Positions 47,320-58,737 of a DNA stretch of 64,000 nucleotides are shown piece after piece. Origin of the DNA: Capra hircus (Eukaryota; Chordata; Mammalia; Artiodactyla; Bovidae); NCBI RefSeq assembly GCF_001704415.2, contig NC_030824.1:36389022-36453021 (forward strand), written 5' to 3'. Position numbers and translations under genes: made by a program. Under the pieces are notes generated by a model. It saw nothing but the letters and a program-made list of their open reading frames with translations, was not told the origin of the DNA and did not search any database. How positions within the stretch are numbered: the stretch's first letter is position 1; each line of letters opens with the position of its first letter.

Positions 47320-49018
47320 GAAATTAAGATAATTAAATCATTGGTGATGAGGTCTCTGTAGTACTTTTGAATTAGCTTAAAAAACGTTCTTTTGTGTAAA
47401 CATGATTGCTTGGAGATTGTTTTAAGTACGGTGTGCTTAGTGATACACTAAATATAAATAACATTCAGTCATCAAAAGCACTGTCCCAAGCAAGTTTTCC
47501 TAATAACTTTGTTTCCAGATAGTTTATGCATTGCTTGGTTGTTGGTAGATTTCAGTCAGATGTAGAAGTACTTTTAAATATTAAATAATATTTTGTAATA
47601 TATCACAATTATGCTTTTCATGGATATCTGCCCCTTAATTAGCCTAATATAGATTTTTATAGTAGGCATAATCTGTTACTCTGAAATAATTTGAAAAGAT
47701 TTTTTTTAAGATAAGAGGAAGCTAGACAAAGAAGTAGCTGAAAGTTTTCTTTTTGGGGGGAGGAGAACATTATAATTAGCCTTGTTAATGTTATATAAAA
47801 TTTATTTATGCTACATTTTCTATTACTCAAAAAAATCAGGCAGAAAGATAAAATGCCCTTTCATTTCTTAAGGATTTCTGTATTGATGCTATCAGATAAC
47901 CCACTGACTGGTAGTATCTTTGGAGAAGCTTGATTTTGTCCACCTGAACTTTGAGTTATTCTTCCTATCCTTTTCTAATTCTTATCCTTGACTATTTTGC
48001 CCTGATCCCCACATGTTCTAAACTATGTACTTGTTACCACGTTATCCTGTTGCAGTATTTTTGAAGCACCCATTGTGGAGGTCTTATAAAAAATACTAAA
48101 AATTTGTCTTCCTTTCATTAGACATGTTTTTGGTTTGAAAGACTGTCAGTGCCCGTAATTTTGTTCATTTGTCTGATCTGTTTTTATTTCCTCCCTTTCC
48201 CCACCAAGTTTTGGATTAGTTTATTTTAGTATTTTAGTTTATCTCCCCTGTTTTCTTGATAGCTCAACCGCTTGGTTTTACCTTTTAAAAGATATTTGTT
48301 CTAGAATTTAGAGTATACATATTTAATTTGCAATCTACCTACAAATAATACTATACCACTTTATGTATAAGATTCTTAAAGCAGTTTACATACCTTTGGA
48401 TAGGAAATTTAGAAACCAAGCTCTATTACCTTATGGCGAGCCTCCGCTCTGTGGACAGTTCTCCATACCTCTCTTGGTCTCTGACATCTCATGCTAGGTG
48501 GCTACCACCACTCAGCCTTGCACTGATGTTCCTCCGTGGGCCCCACCTCCACCCCCACCAATTCTTCCACCTAGGACTCGCAGACTCTATCTACACTGTC
48601 TGCTCTCTGCCCCTTGTGGCATTGCTCTTTTTGCCTGGTTATTCCCAACATGTTGCCCCAAAACCTGTTTTCTGATGATGAACTCCATTGCTTCCAGATA
48701 TTTTATGTCTGCATTCTGGCCGTTTCCTTTATGGTAGCTTTTAGTTTTCTATTCTAGTTTATTAACACCTTCTTTCTGATCTCATTGCTATTCAAAATTA
48801 TTCCTTGATTCCTTTACCTGGAAGAAATCTTTGTTTTCTTTTTGTTTCTCTTCATAGCATTCTCTATCTAGTTGTGATATTTTCTTCTCACTATAGTTTT
48901 AATTTATAAGAATATAATTATTATTATATTTTAAGAATAAGATTATGTTAGTAATCTTTTAAACCATAAACTCACTGTAGGCACTTAATAAATAGTCCTT
49001 GAATGAAAAAACTAATGA
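47320..49018 (+). other. Intron, mostly featureless
   Basis: 48430-48740 is C-rich and may be an old L2-like remnant (ccagatattttatgtctgca), but nothing is firm. The 80-codon frame at 48433-48675 shows no domain. Confidence 0.45.
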
Positions 49019-49031
49019 TTCAGTGCAACTG

Positions 49032-49241
49032 GGCTTCCCTGGTGGCTCAGAGGTTAAAGCGTCTGCCTGCAGTGTGGGAGACCTGGGTTCGATCCCTCGG
49101 TAGGGAAGATCCCCTGGAGAAGGAAATGGCAACCCACTCCAGTATTCTTGCCTGGAGAATCCCATGGACCGAGGAGCCTGGTGGGCTATAGTCCATGGGG
49201 TTGCAAAGAGTGGGACACGGCTGAGCGACTTCACTTTCACT
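49032..49241 (+). mobile_element. Bov-tA SINE (sense), young
   Basis: ggcttccctggtggctcaga to cttcactttcact with the B-box-like gggttcgatccc intact. The exact 13-bp duplication ttcagtgcaactg at 49019-49031 and 49242-49254, plus near-consensus sequence, indicates a relatively recent insertion. Confidence 0.9.
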
Positions 49242-49374
49242 TTCAGTGCAACTGTATTTCAATAAGGAAATAAGGTGCTAAACATTTGTTTCTGATCTTT
49301 CCTGCCTTTGATTTTGTGTGGATCTTTATTTTACTTACAGATGGAAAGTCATCCTAGTAGCTTTGCATTTCTTT

Positions 49375-49455
49375 GTCATTTTACATGACTCAGTATACTT
49401 AAAGTGCTTAGAAGAGTTCATGGCACATAAGAAATGTTCAATAAATGTTAGCACT
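49375..49455 (-). repeat. MIR-like fragment
   Basis: tggcacataagaaatgttca, then ataaatgttagcac, is the antisense MIR tail pattern. Confidence 0.5.
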
Positions 49456-49699
49456 TATGTTTATAACTAAGTTTTTAACTTTAATCATTTTGGGTGATAT
49501 TTTTTAATGAGATACATTTCTGAGAGTTGTTACACTGAATATATTGGGCATCCTTCTTTCCTTTATGAATTAAATCATTGTGAACATTAGCAATATATAA
49601 TTTAAATTTGAGTTAATATTTTATATTTCTTTTTCACTTTCCCATCTTGCTACTCCTAACAAATTAAGCTGATTTTACCTTTTTAAATAGTTTATGTAG

Positions 49700-50030
49700 T
49701 TCTCTCCTCATTTCCATTCCACTGTTTTACCTTAAACCTGTGCCTCATCATTTCTTGCTAATGTCTTAGGAATTTCATAACTGCTGTCTCTATTTATGGT
49801 CTCATATGTTTCTTCAAACCATCCTTTATATTGTGGCTAGAGTCATCTTTCCATGATATCCCTATTATCAGTTAACTCCCCTCAGATTCTTCCCATTGCT
49901 TGCAGGATAAAATTTACACTTGTTTTTGACATGGCCCTGCCTCCCACCTTAAGTAGCCTTAACTTTTGCTGCATTCTTTCTGCCCCCTAAGCTCTACCTG
50001 TTCTAAACTCTTAGATCAGTTCAAACTCAA
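49700..50030. repeat. L2-like ancient LINE remnant
   Basis: agattcttcccattgcttgc, then aggataaaatttacact and tggccctgcctccca, is the conserved L2 3' ORF region seen widely in mammals. Confidence 0.6.
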
Positions 50031-50167
50031 GTTTATTAGTCTTGTGTATAACTGAAAAGCCAGTGAACTCTTGAGTTAACACCCTAAGACTTATTCTGCA
50101 GTATAAGTGCATATAATAATATCTAATATAGCTCACCACAGACCTTTTGGATTTATTTCTGGGTCTT

Positions 50168-50283
50168 GATGGCAACCCAGTCCAATATTCTTGCCTAGAG
50201 AATCCTGTGAAAAGAGGAGTCTGGCAGGCTACAATCCATGGGGGTCTCACAGAGTAGGACATACCTGAAGTGACTTAGCACAC
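50168..50283 (+). mobile_element. Bov-A SINE fragment (sense)
   Basis: gatggcaacccagtccaata to cctgaagtgacttagcacac; 5' part missing, no clear target duplication. Confidence 0.75.
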
Positions 50284-50289
50284 TTGATG

Positions 50290-51850
50290 TATTTCATATT
50301 TTTGAGGGTAATAAGTCAACTATAGACTCACCTGAAATATTACTTTCTCTGGGAGCATTCTTGACTCTTAAGTGGTTCCTTTTATGTGTTTTCAGTGGCA
50401 GCTAATCATGCTTCAGTACTAGTACTTGCCATGCCATACCAGTAATTTTCTTTGTAATACGGTGTCTTAACTGAAGCTAAGTATTACCCATACCAATTTG
50501 TAGCATTAGTTGACATTCTGCTAGGGAATGTCCATGTGCTTCAGTCAGTCTGATTTTTATGTGAGTTGTGTAAATTGTTTAGGAAATATTCAAGTCAGTG
50601 TCTAGTTACATCACCTAAATTATCAAGACCCATAATTTGCATGGGATAGAACATAAATCTTATTCAAAATAAGATGTGTGTGTGTGTGCACGTGAGTGTG
50701 TGTGCAACTGCACAAGCATGTATAGAGAGAAAAGCACACATACTGTATCTGGAGTTGTGTCAGGACGGGTATCAGTAGAAGCCAAATGCTGGAAAGCACA
50801 ATGAAAGAAAGTTTGCATAGCCAAGAAAGACATCTGGCATTTGTTGGACAAACTTTATACCAAATCTGAAGGGAATAGTTGTGGTTCTCAAGACAGTATT
50901 ATTATTATTATAATTACTATTTAATACCATGGCTTCTTGTGATATTATGACTCTATAGCATGAGAAAGTAGATGTGATGAAAAAGAAAGCCTACCATTTC
51001 ATACTATATATTAATATAATATTTTAGGTACTTTTTTTTTTTAATTAAATTTTTTTTTTTTTTTAAATTTTAAAATCTTTAATTCTTACATGCGTTCTTA
51101 AGAAAGAAAAGTCTTACTGTTCAGAAATGTTGAATGTTGAAAAAAAGTGCATCTCTGAATCAGAGATAAGCAGGATAATCACTGGGAATCCATCCCCTTT
51201 TTGAAGATTGTTCTGTTGATGGCCAGTTAGTAAAAGTTGGTAGAATTTTATTACTGGAAGACCACACCTTTCATTCTTGTTATCCCTTCTAAAACAGCTG
51301 AACACAGAAGAGAAAGGAGATTTATCATCAACCGGATGAAGTGCCTAGTAGCAGATATCTGAAGGGAGATATAGACAGAGGCTGAGTGAATAGACACTTT
51401 GGAGGATAACAAGAGTCATTGTCATTGTCCCAGTGTGATACTCTGAGTGACGCTTAGCAATGTTGGTGGTCCTAAGATTTTGACTATAGAAATTATCTGC
51501 TTTGACTGGAAGAGTGGCTGAGAAGAGCTCATTTGGCTCTGCAGATCCGTAGAGTCAGTGTCTACATGGCCAAGTCAAATGAGACCAAGGAGCTGGAGAG
51601 CAGCATTTATATTGGAAACACTCAGATAATGTCATTGATTACATGACTCCCATTCCTTTTTTTGAGAATTAATATGGAGTCATAAAAAGAATAGCCCTGA
51701 GATCTTGCTTCTTGTCAGATAGCCATGCTGATCTAGTACTAGGCTGTTCTGTCTTCAGTGTCTAGCACCATGTTTGATACATAGTAAAAGTATGGATGGA
51801 TGTGTGGGTGGATGATGAATAAGATGTTTAACTATCATGTTTCGTCACAG
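50290..51850 (+). other. Intron without recognisable genes
   Basis: Holds a (TG)n microsatellite with interruptions at 50672-50702 and an A/T tract at 51030-51075 (two T-runs). No repeat family otherwise recognised. Confidence 0.5.
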
Positions 51851-51852
51851 AT

Positions 51853-52356
51853 ACTGTTCAAAAGCAGAGACATGACTTTGCTGACTAAGGTCCGTCTAGT
51901 CAAGGCTATGGTTTTTCCAGTAGTCATGTGTGGATGTGAGAGTTGGACTGTGAAGAAGGCTGAGCGCTGAAGAATTGATTCTTTTAAACTGTGGTGTTGG
52001 AGAAGACTCTTGAGAGTCCCTTCTTGGACTGCAAGGAGATCCAACCAGTCCATTCTGAAGGAGATCAGCCCTGGGATTTCTTTAGAAGGAATGATGCTAA
52101 AGCTGAAACTCCAGTACTTTGGCCACCTCATGCGAAGAGTTGACTCATTGGAAAAGACTTTGATACTGGGAGGGATTGGGGGCAGGAGGAGAAGGGGATG
52201 ACAGAAGATGAGATGGCTGAATGGCGTCACTGACTCGATGGACATGAATCTGAGTGAACTCTGGGAGTTGGTGATGGACAGGGAGGCCTGGCGTGCTGCG
52301 ATTCACGGGGTTGCAAAGAGTCGGACACGACTGAGCAACTGAACTGAACTGAACTG
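51853..52356 (+). mobile_element. BovB LINE 3' end (sense), close to exon B
   Basis: gttcaaaagcagagacatga to the tail gagcaactgaactgaactga, about 505 bp. It ends 220 bp before the exon B start. The C-terminal RT remnant is at 52010-52201. Gene-sense orientation. Confidence 0.9.
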
Positions 52357-52576
52357 TATACTGATGTGCAATTTTTAGAATACAAAATGGTTTTAATTTT
52401 TGAAGCATAAATAACACCCAATAAAAACAAGCATGCAAGAGGAACTAATTTAACGAAAAGCAGATTTTTGGGTTTTTTTCCTCTTTTTCTTTTATGTGTG
52501 TATTTTCTCTTTTATTAGACATAATCATGTGACTGGGTTTATAAAGATGCTGAACAGTTGTTTTCTTTTCATGCAG

Positions 52577-52630
52577 GGGCCTGAGTTAATGAACAAGTAT
52601 GTTGGTGAATCTGAAAGAGCAGTTAGAGAG
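52577..52630 (+). CDS. AFG2A: AFG2A exon B: AAA D2 pore-loop segment
   Basis: This short exon (54 nt, 18 codons, phase 0 at both ends) lies between the acceptor ttttcttttcatgcag and the donor gtaaga. It reads GPELMNKYVGESERAVRE, which continues directly from the end of exon A (NFLAIK) as in all Cdc48-family ATPases. The KYVGES part holds the substrate-gripping pore loop 1 with its aromatic Tyr, and ESERAVRE starts the following helix. Its size and lack of a start codon make it invisible to ORF-length gene finding; it is recognised only by motif and splice signals. A ruminant BovB insertion ends about 220 bp upstream, with the acceptor tract itself intact. Confidence 0.95.
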
Positions 52631-53845
52631 GTAAGATTTTGCCTTAAAGTGGAACTCTGCATAGGAGAACCACACTTCTGTCCTCTAGTTTCCATTTTGT
52701 ATGGGGTTACAGATTTAGAATTTCCAAATCTAAATTCTAGTGGTATATTTTTTTTCTTCAGGCGAATATTATTTTTAAATGTAATTTTGATTATCTACAA
52801 TACATAGTCTTTGTTTTTAAACATCATAATATTTCTAGCCTCTAGTTTTAGCAAATATATTTTTTAGCAACTGTCAGCATCTCATTTAAAAAAAAAAGGA
52901 TATGTTTATACTTAACAACTAACACATGATGTTAACATGAGATTTAAATCCTTTAAACCAGGTAGTCCTTTAAATCAGAGAAGCTTATTAGTATATGAAA
53001 ATTTCAATGTACTCTACCTTTACTTCACCTTTGACTAGTGATTTAGAAAATGCATCCTCCTTCTCTCTCTTAATGTTAGTGATTGGCCTACTGATTACTT
53101 CATATTGCTGAAGCTGCACAATTGGGAAATTCATGCAAAATCAAGGAACTGAAGTGGGGTAAACTATAGCAGTTTGACCATAAGTTTTGGCTCTCCTAAA
53201 CAAAGGCTGGCCTGCCTCACATAGGCATCATGTATCTTCTCAGATGCTGTTCAAGGACAAAAATACATAAATAGCAGTGGAATGGATTGTCTCCATCTAT
53301 GAAGTGTATGGGTACCAACCAAGAGTATTAGAGATTGGAATACTTTGTTTGGCATCTGAGAAGTTACTTCTTGTTTCTTTTGTCTCTTTGAAATATAGAT
53401 GACGGTGACCATATAAAATATTAACTGATAATGATAGCACCTTTCTTGATTCAAAATATGAAAAAGGTGGTGCTTATTAATACTAATGTTTTGGTAACTG
53501 TTGTGTATTTTTATGGTCATCATAATTGTGGCCAGCAAATGGGGGCCTGGTCACACAAATTTGTGCCAGTTAACACAAATTTGAATTTCTTTCTGCCTGT
53601 ACTGACTTTTTCTAGCCCATTTCTGCATATTGCCCCATGGCTGTCCAGCCAGTCTTTGATTATGATAGCCTGATTGACTTCTGGTCTATCCAACCTATTC
53701 TCTTCCAAGTTTTAACTATGTTTTTCCATATAGTCTTCAGAGAAGTGAGCAAGGCATGTGACTTTTAGGTTTATGGGTATTTTATATTCTAAACTTTGGC
53801 TGATTTTATACATTATTATTTTTCTTTTAAACTTGTGTTTATGAT
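52631..53845 (+). other. Intron between exons B and C, first part
   Basis: Plain intron, no recognisable repeat; the donor gtaaga of exon B opens it. Confidence 0.6.
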
Positions 53846-53847
53846 AG

Positions 53848-54121
53848 ATAATCAGAGAAGGCAGTGGCACCCCACTCCAGTACTCTTGCCTGAAAAATCC
53901 CATGGATGGGGGAGCTTGAAAGGCTGCAATCCATGGGGTCACTGAGGGTGGGACATGGCTGAGCGACTTCACTTTCACTTTTCACTTTCATGGATTAGAG
54001 AAGGAAATGGCAACCCACTCCAGTGTTCTTGCCTGGAGAATCCCAGGGACAGGGGAGCCTGGTGGGCTGCCGTCTATGGGGTCGCATGGAGTCGAACACG
54101 ACTGAAGTGACTTAGTAGCAG
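53848..54121 (+). mobile_element. Bov-A2 SINE (sense)
   Basis: agagaaggcagtggcacccc to tgaagtgacttagtagc, two monomers joined by cactttcacttttcactttc. 8-bp duplication tatgatag at 53840-53847 and 54122-54129. It lies ~490 bp before exon C. Confidence 0.85.
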
Positions 54122-54134
54122 TATGATAGTTAAT

Positions 54135-54390
54135 AATAACTATCATTTACTGAGCTGTTACCATGTTCCAGGCATTATACTAAATGTGTTGCCATCTTTT
54201 TAAATTCAGTTTCTTAAACTTTTGAGGCCGGCATTTATCATAAACTCCGTTTTTAGAGATATGGAACTTGAAGTTTAGAGAAGTAAAGTTATCCACTGGA
54301 AATCACACAGTTACTAAGTGGCAGAGGCGGGATTTTAACTGAGATCGTCTGATTACTTAAGCCAAATTGTCTCCTACACACCTCTAAGAA
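54135..54390 (+). repeat. MIR SINE remnant
   Basis: tatcatttactgagctgtta, then aggcattatactaaatgtgt, and caca(c)agttactaagtggcag-type text give nearly full-length MIR order. Confidence 0.7.
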
Positions 54391-54612
54391 TATGTATTGA
54401 TGTCTTGTCTGTTTGCAAGTAAGCACCATGATAGAAGGTATTTTACATCCATTATGAAGTGTGAATACATCTGTTACAGGTTGTATACAAAGTGATTAAG
54501 CTGGTTGACTGGTACATAATTGATTTGGTTCTAATAGTTTTCAAACTAAAACTAGCGATAGAGTTTTCTGAAGTTTGCTGATCTTTAGCTAATGTGGCAC
54601 TCTTTCCACCAG

Positions 54613-54692
54613 ATCTTCCGGAAGGCAAGAGCAGTGGCTCCTTCCATTATTTTCTTTGATGAACTTGATGCCTTAGCAGTTGAAAGGGGCAG
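54613..54692 (+). CDS. AFG2A: AFG2A exon C: AAA D2 Walker B
   Basis: The exon is 80 nt: 26 codons plus two bases, so it ends in phase 2. The acceptor is actctttccaccag and the donor gtaaga. It reads IFRKARAVAPS followed by IIFFDELDALAVERG and the first two bases (AG) of a probable Ser codon. IIFFDE is Walker B: Asp binds Mg-ATP and Glu is the catalytic base for hydrolysis, both intact. The next exon should complete the Ser codon and continue into the sensor-1 region, but it is not within the remaining 9.3 kb. A Bov-A2 SINE and a MIR lie 200-770 bp upstream. All residues expected at this point of the family are present. Confidence 0.95.
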
Positions 54693-56470
54693 GTAAGAAA
54701 TAATTAAGACTGCTGCTAATAACTGTATATTAGCAACTATAGTGTAGAGTAACTAGCACTTTTTATACAGATTTTATTTTAATATTATTAACACATTTGG
54801 CTTAAAAGAAAACTTTCAGGTCACTTTTTTTTTCTTATATCCTTAAAATTATTTCATATTACCACTTTATTACTTCTGAGGTAAGATGGAACAAAAGGTT
54901 ACAAATAGCTTAAGTTCACCTTGATGCAAGGGAAGAATAAGAACCCAGAGAAGTTTGCTGAATTAGGGTGATCTGCCACATTTATGTGCCATCAGAGACA
55001 TCTGTTTTTGGAGCCTAAAAAGGAACAGGATGGGAAGCATTGTTAAATATGAACCAGATGGTAGGTGGAATATATAGCAGAATTCTCATAAAATGCCTTT
55101 GAAATATACTAGTGTGAGAAACCAGACAAGATACTTGTTAGGAATAACCTGGTTTTGTAGCCATTTTGGCTCAGGAGGAATTGGCATATGTATTAGAGAT
55201 GTTAATAATTTGCAGCCTCTAGATATCATTTTCTCTAACCGTCTTCATCATATTGTGAGTCCTTCCATAGTGACTCATTCAAATAAATTCTATGTAGTTT
55301 CTTTTGCACAGAAAAATTTTGGTCAAGTTAGTTGACGCTTTGAAAACAACGATAAGGCTGACTACGAAATGTAATGTTAATAGTCCAAATAGAAAATTTC
55401 ACTTGTACTTTAGCTATACTAAGTCTTTATCAGTTCGGTTCTTATAGCCATAAGAATCGCATAGAATGATACTCTGTTTTCAATTGTTTTTTCCCTGTAA
55501 TTGTATAATGAGCCAACATTGCCTAGAAAGTTATTGTTTTGTCTAGTTAGAATGCTATTACCTGAAAACTAAAACAAACAAAATCTAGACACATATGTTT
55601 TTGTTCTTTAGCCATTTGAATTGGACACAGTTTCTAGAAATTGGAAAACACATCTGTTGATAGATAGCAAAGTATAAAATTCCCCAAATACTAAACCAGG
55701 TTTAGGCATTGTTAAAGAAATAGAAAACATAGGAAAACAGGGGAAATTTTTTAAATTCCATAAACTATTAATTTTCTCTATAATTTTATGCATTGCTTTC
55801 ATTTTTTTTATTTTCTATGATAACATTCAGATCAAACTCATATGACTAATCCAGAAAAGATAGTGCCTAAGAAAACTTTGTTCTTATCACGATTTAGACT
55901 TCCACATGTAAGATGTTTAACAAATTGAGCCATGAATTACAATATATGCTAGTCCATACTATCCAGGGTGTTAATTCAGTTATTTTGACTATTTGAGTTT
56001 ACTCAAATTAGCCATGAAACTGAGGTTTGCAACCTGCACATTGTAAATAGAGTATAGACATACCATTTGTTTAGCTTTAGAAATATTTGTGCTTTCAGAA
56101 AGAGAGATTTCTACTTATAAAAGTATCTTATTTCATGCTCACAAAAGTGTCTGCTTATAACCATGAATGTCTCCTTTCCTCTGCCCCATGTAAGTGTCTG
56201 TGGGACTTCAAAAATAAGTAAGCCTAATATTTACTTCTCATTTTCTGTATGCCCATTTAAATTATGGGTGTTCTGAATAAGATTTTTTTGTCTGATTTCG
56301 TTTTGTGAGTTGGAGGAAGTGTTGTAAGATTCCCTTTGTGAAGTGCTTTAATGATCTCTGTAATATTTGGGAAAACTGAAAATGCTGTTGAAGTAGCATA
56401 TCTCTTTGGAAGTTGGATAATATGGTAGGGAGAAAAGGCACTGAGGTGGGGAAGAGATTTGAATTATCCT
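54693..56470 (+). other. Intron after exon C
   Basis: Plain intron; no repeat or exon recognised. The + frame at 55093-55335 shows no motif or splice context. Confidence 0.5.
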
Positions 56471-56479
56471 GAGCTAATA

Positions 56480-56560
56480 ATAATATTGGGGAACATTTAT
56501 TTACTGCTTACCATATTTTAGAAACTGTTCTAAGTGCTTTACAGATCCCTGCATTTAAAG
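56480..56560 (+). repeat. MIR fragment
   Basis: aacatttatttactgcttac, then ctgttctaagtgctttacag, is the 5' part of a MIR. Confidence 0.55.
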
Positions 56561-57029
56561 CAGGTTATTGTACAGTTGGCTCCAGTACTCTGCCCTGCCT
56601 CCCAGCTAGCTTAAAATTTTACCTTTTTCAGGATTATCGTCAGGAAGGGCGAGCACTCTGGGTAGTAAATCATCAGTCAGTTTTGTCTTAGGCAACAGTT
56701 CTGTCCCCAGAGGTGAAGACATATAGGGTGGTTCCCCAAATAGTATATTCTCTTGGCCCAGACTCCTCTGACTGAGGGAATGGCCACTAGACTAATCCAG
56801 AGATTCCTAGAAAAGCTTTCTCTTTCTTGGATGTTCCAGCTAGTCACTGGATCCTGAATCATCCTCAGTAGCTGGCATTAATTGCCTGGTCATTCCAGAC
56901 TTCAAGAAGAACTAGAAATTTGAAACTAGAAACATATTTCTGAAGGTTAGAGTCACTGACTGCAGAGGCCCATCTTATTAATTTAACTTACAAATAGCAT
57001 CACTCCCTTTGGATTTCACTTACCATGTT

Positions 57030-57235
57030 ATGGCCTTTTGTTTATGTTAACATTTAATCATCACCACAACCCCAGGAGGAGTAGGTCCTATTTTCATCTC
57101 CAGTTTACAGGTGAGAAAACTTAGGCATCTAGTCCATAACTGCTTTATTCAATATCATATATGACAAGTAGCAGAGCTGAAATTTGAATTTAAGTATGTT
57201 GACTCCAGAGCAGATACTCTGAGCCACTTTTTTTA
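57030..57235 (+). repeat. MIR SINE remnant
   Basis: aatcatcaccacaaccccag, then ttacaggtgagaaaacttag and agtagcagagctgaaatttg. This could be the 3' continuation of the MIR fragment at 56480-56560, with about 480 bp between. Confidence 0.65.
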
Positions 57236-57349
57236 TTTGACTGTCACACCACAGATCTCAGGATTGCATGTCTAAGTAGTTAATTAACTAACCTTTAAGA
57301 TTGCATTTATTGTACGTTCTCTTTGTGAGCCTGTGAGTATAAGACTCCT

Positions 57350-57580
57350 TTGCAGCATTCATTCATTCGCTTGTTAAGTAAATATTTATTGAGTGCTCTT
57401 TCTGCAGTAGGCTTGCATGGGGGTAAAACAGAGAACAGGGCCTACAGCAATTACCTTAGCCTCTTTAAGCTTTAGTTTCATTTGTAAAATGGAGATAGTA
57501 GTAATAAATTTTAGGTTGTTGGAATTAAATACATGTAAAGTGCTTTATGTAGTGCCTGGCGTTTAGTAAGTGCTTAAAAA
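57350..57580. repeat. L2/MIR-like remnants
   Basis: aagtaaatatttattgagtg, and then, in the other orientation, ttagtttcatttgtaaaatg with gtgcctggcgtttagtaagt: two small old repeats side by side. Confidence 0.5.
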
Positions 57581-57589
57581 ACTTGTTTC

Positions 57590-58445
57590 TCATAATTTCT
57601 GCATTGATATTCATATAAAATGATCATTTCCATATAAATAGAAATACAGTAATAGAGATAGAAATGAGTCCTACAACAGGAATTAGATTGTAGTGGGGGA
57701 TATTTAAGCATTTGGGAAATCAGAGTATTCTACAGGTGACAGACACTATGGCATTTCAGCAATCTAATTTGCCATTAGTTGTAAGACATACCATTATTTT
57801 ACATACCATTACTGAAGAAAAATGCAGCCCTAAACTGTGAAATGGTATTGAGAAATCAACTCCAAGGAATATCCTGATTTCAAAATTTTAAATATGAAAA
57901 AAGTTTGTATTTAAGAAATAGAAGAAAGACATTATATGGGAGAATAAGATGATCTATTGTGATTTATAAAACTTAAGGCTACCATATAAAAATACTTGAT
58001 ATATTGTTCTATGACTAGAGTATTAAAGAGATGGTTAAATATATGGAAAAATGAAAAGATTAAGTGTTCTGTTAAAAGCTGACTGATATATTTCTGTGAA
58101 GTATTAGAGAATCTGTGATATTAATAACTGTTTTCTTATATAGCTGTTTCTGCACTTAAAGTCCTGAATTGATTTCCATTTGGAGTGGTCAGGGGAAAAA
58201 TAAGTTCTGAGCCAGCTTTCATTGAAAATGAAAATTCCAGGCTTAGTAACATTTTGAAAAGGGCTCTGACTGTTAGAGTAATGGTCAGGAAATGGGGTAG
58301 CCTCTTTTGCAGTATTTCCAGATTTCAGGTAACTTGAGTGAATTCATGACACTGAACACTGTAGAAGAAATTTTTGTAGGCATCATTCTGTAAATGACAC
58401 TTTTCAACGAGGGTTATAAATTTTTAAATGTGATTTTATAGCAGT
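57590..58445 (+). other. Intron without recognisable features
   Basis: Nothing supported. Confidence 0.55.
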
Positions 58446-58448
58446 ATT

Positions 58449-58672
58449 TGGGCTTCCCAGGTGGCTCAGTGGTAAAGGATCCACCTACCAATGCAGGAGA
58501 CACAGTAGACGTGAGTTTGATCCCTGGGTTGGGAAGATCCCTAGAGGAGGCAATGGCGACCCACTCCAGTATTCTTGTCTGGAAAATTCCATGGACAGAA
58601 GAGCCTGGCAGGCTGTAGTCTATGGGTTCACAAAGAGTCTGGCATGACTGAGCATGCCTGCATGCACATGGT
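58449..58672 (+). mobile_element. Bov-tA SINE (sense)
   Basis: gggcttcccaggtggctcag to ggcatgactgagcatgcctg. The flanks cagtattt and tggtattt suggest a short target duplication. Confidence 0.85.
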
Positions 58673-58737
58673 GGTATTTAAAATTTCATAAAATCATAAA
58701 ATTTTGTAGCTAAGAAAGTTCTTAGAAATCATCTAGT

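Noticed and set aside
48433..48737. Overlapping 79-80-codon frames with Leu/Pro-rich sequence
   Set aside because: No domain, no splice context, opposed frames of equal length; probably old repeat sequence.
49032..49110. tRNA gene (A- and B-box-like sequence)
   Set aside because: It is the tRNA-derived head of a Bov-tA SINE; it lacks a foldable acceptor stem and anticodon arm.
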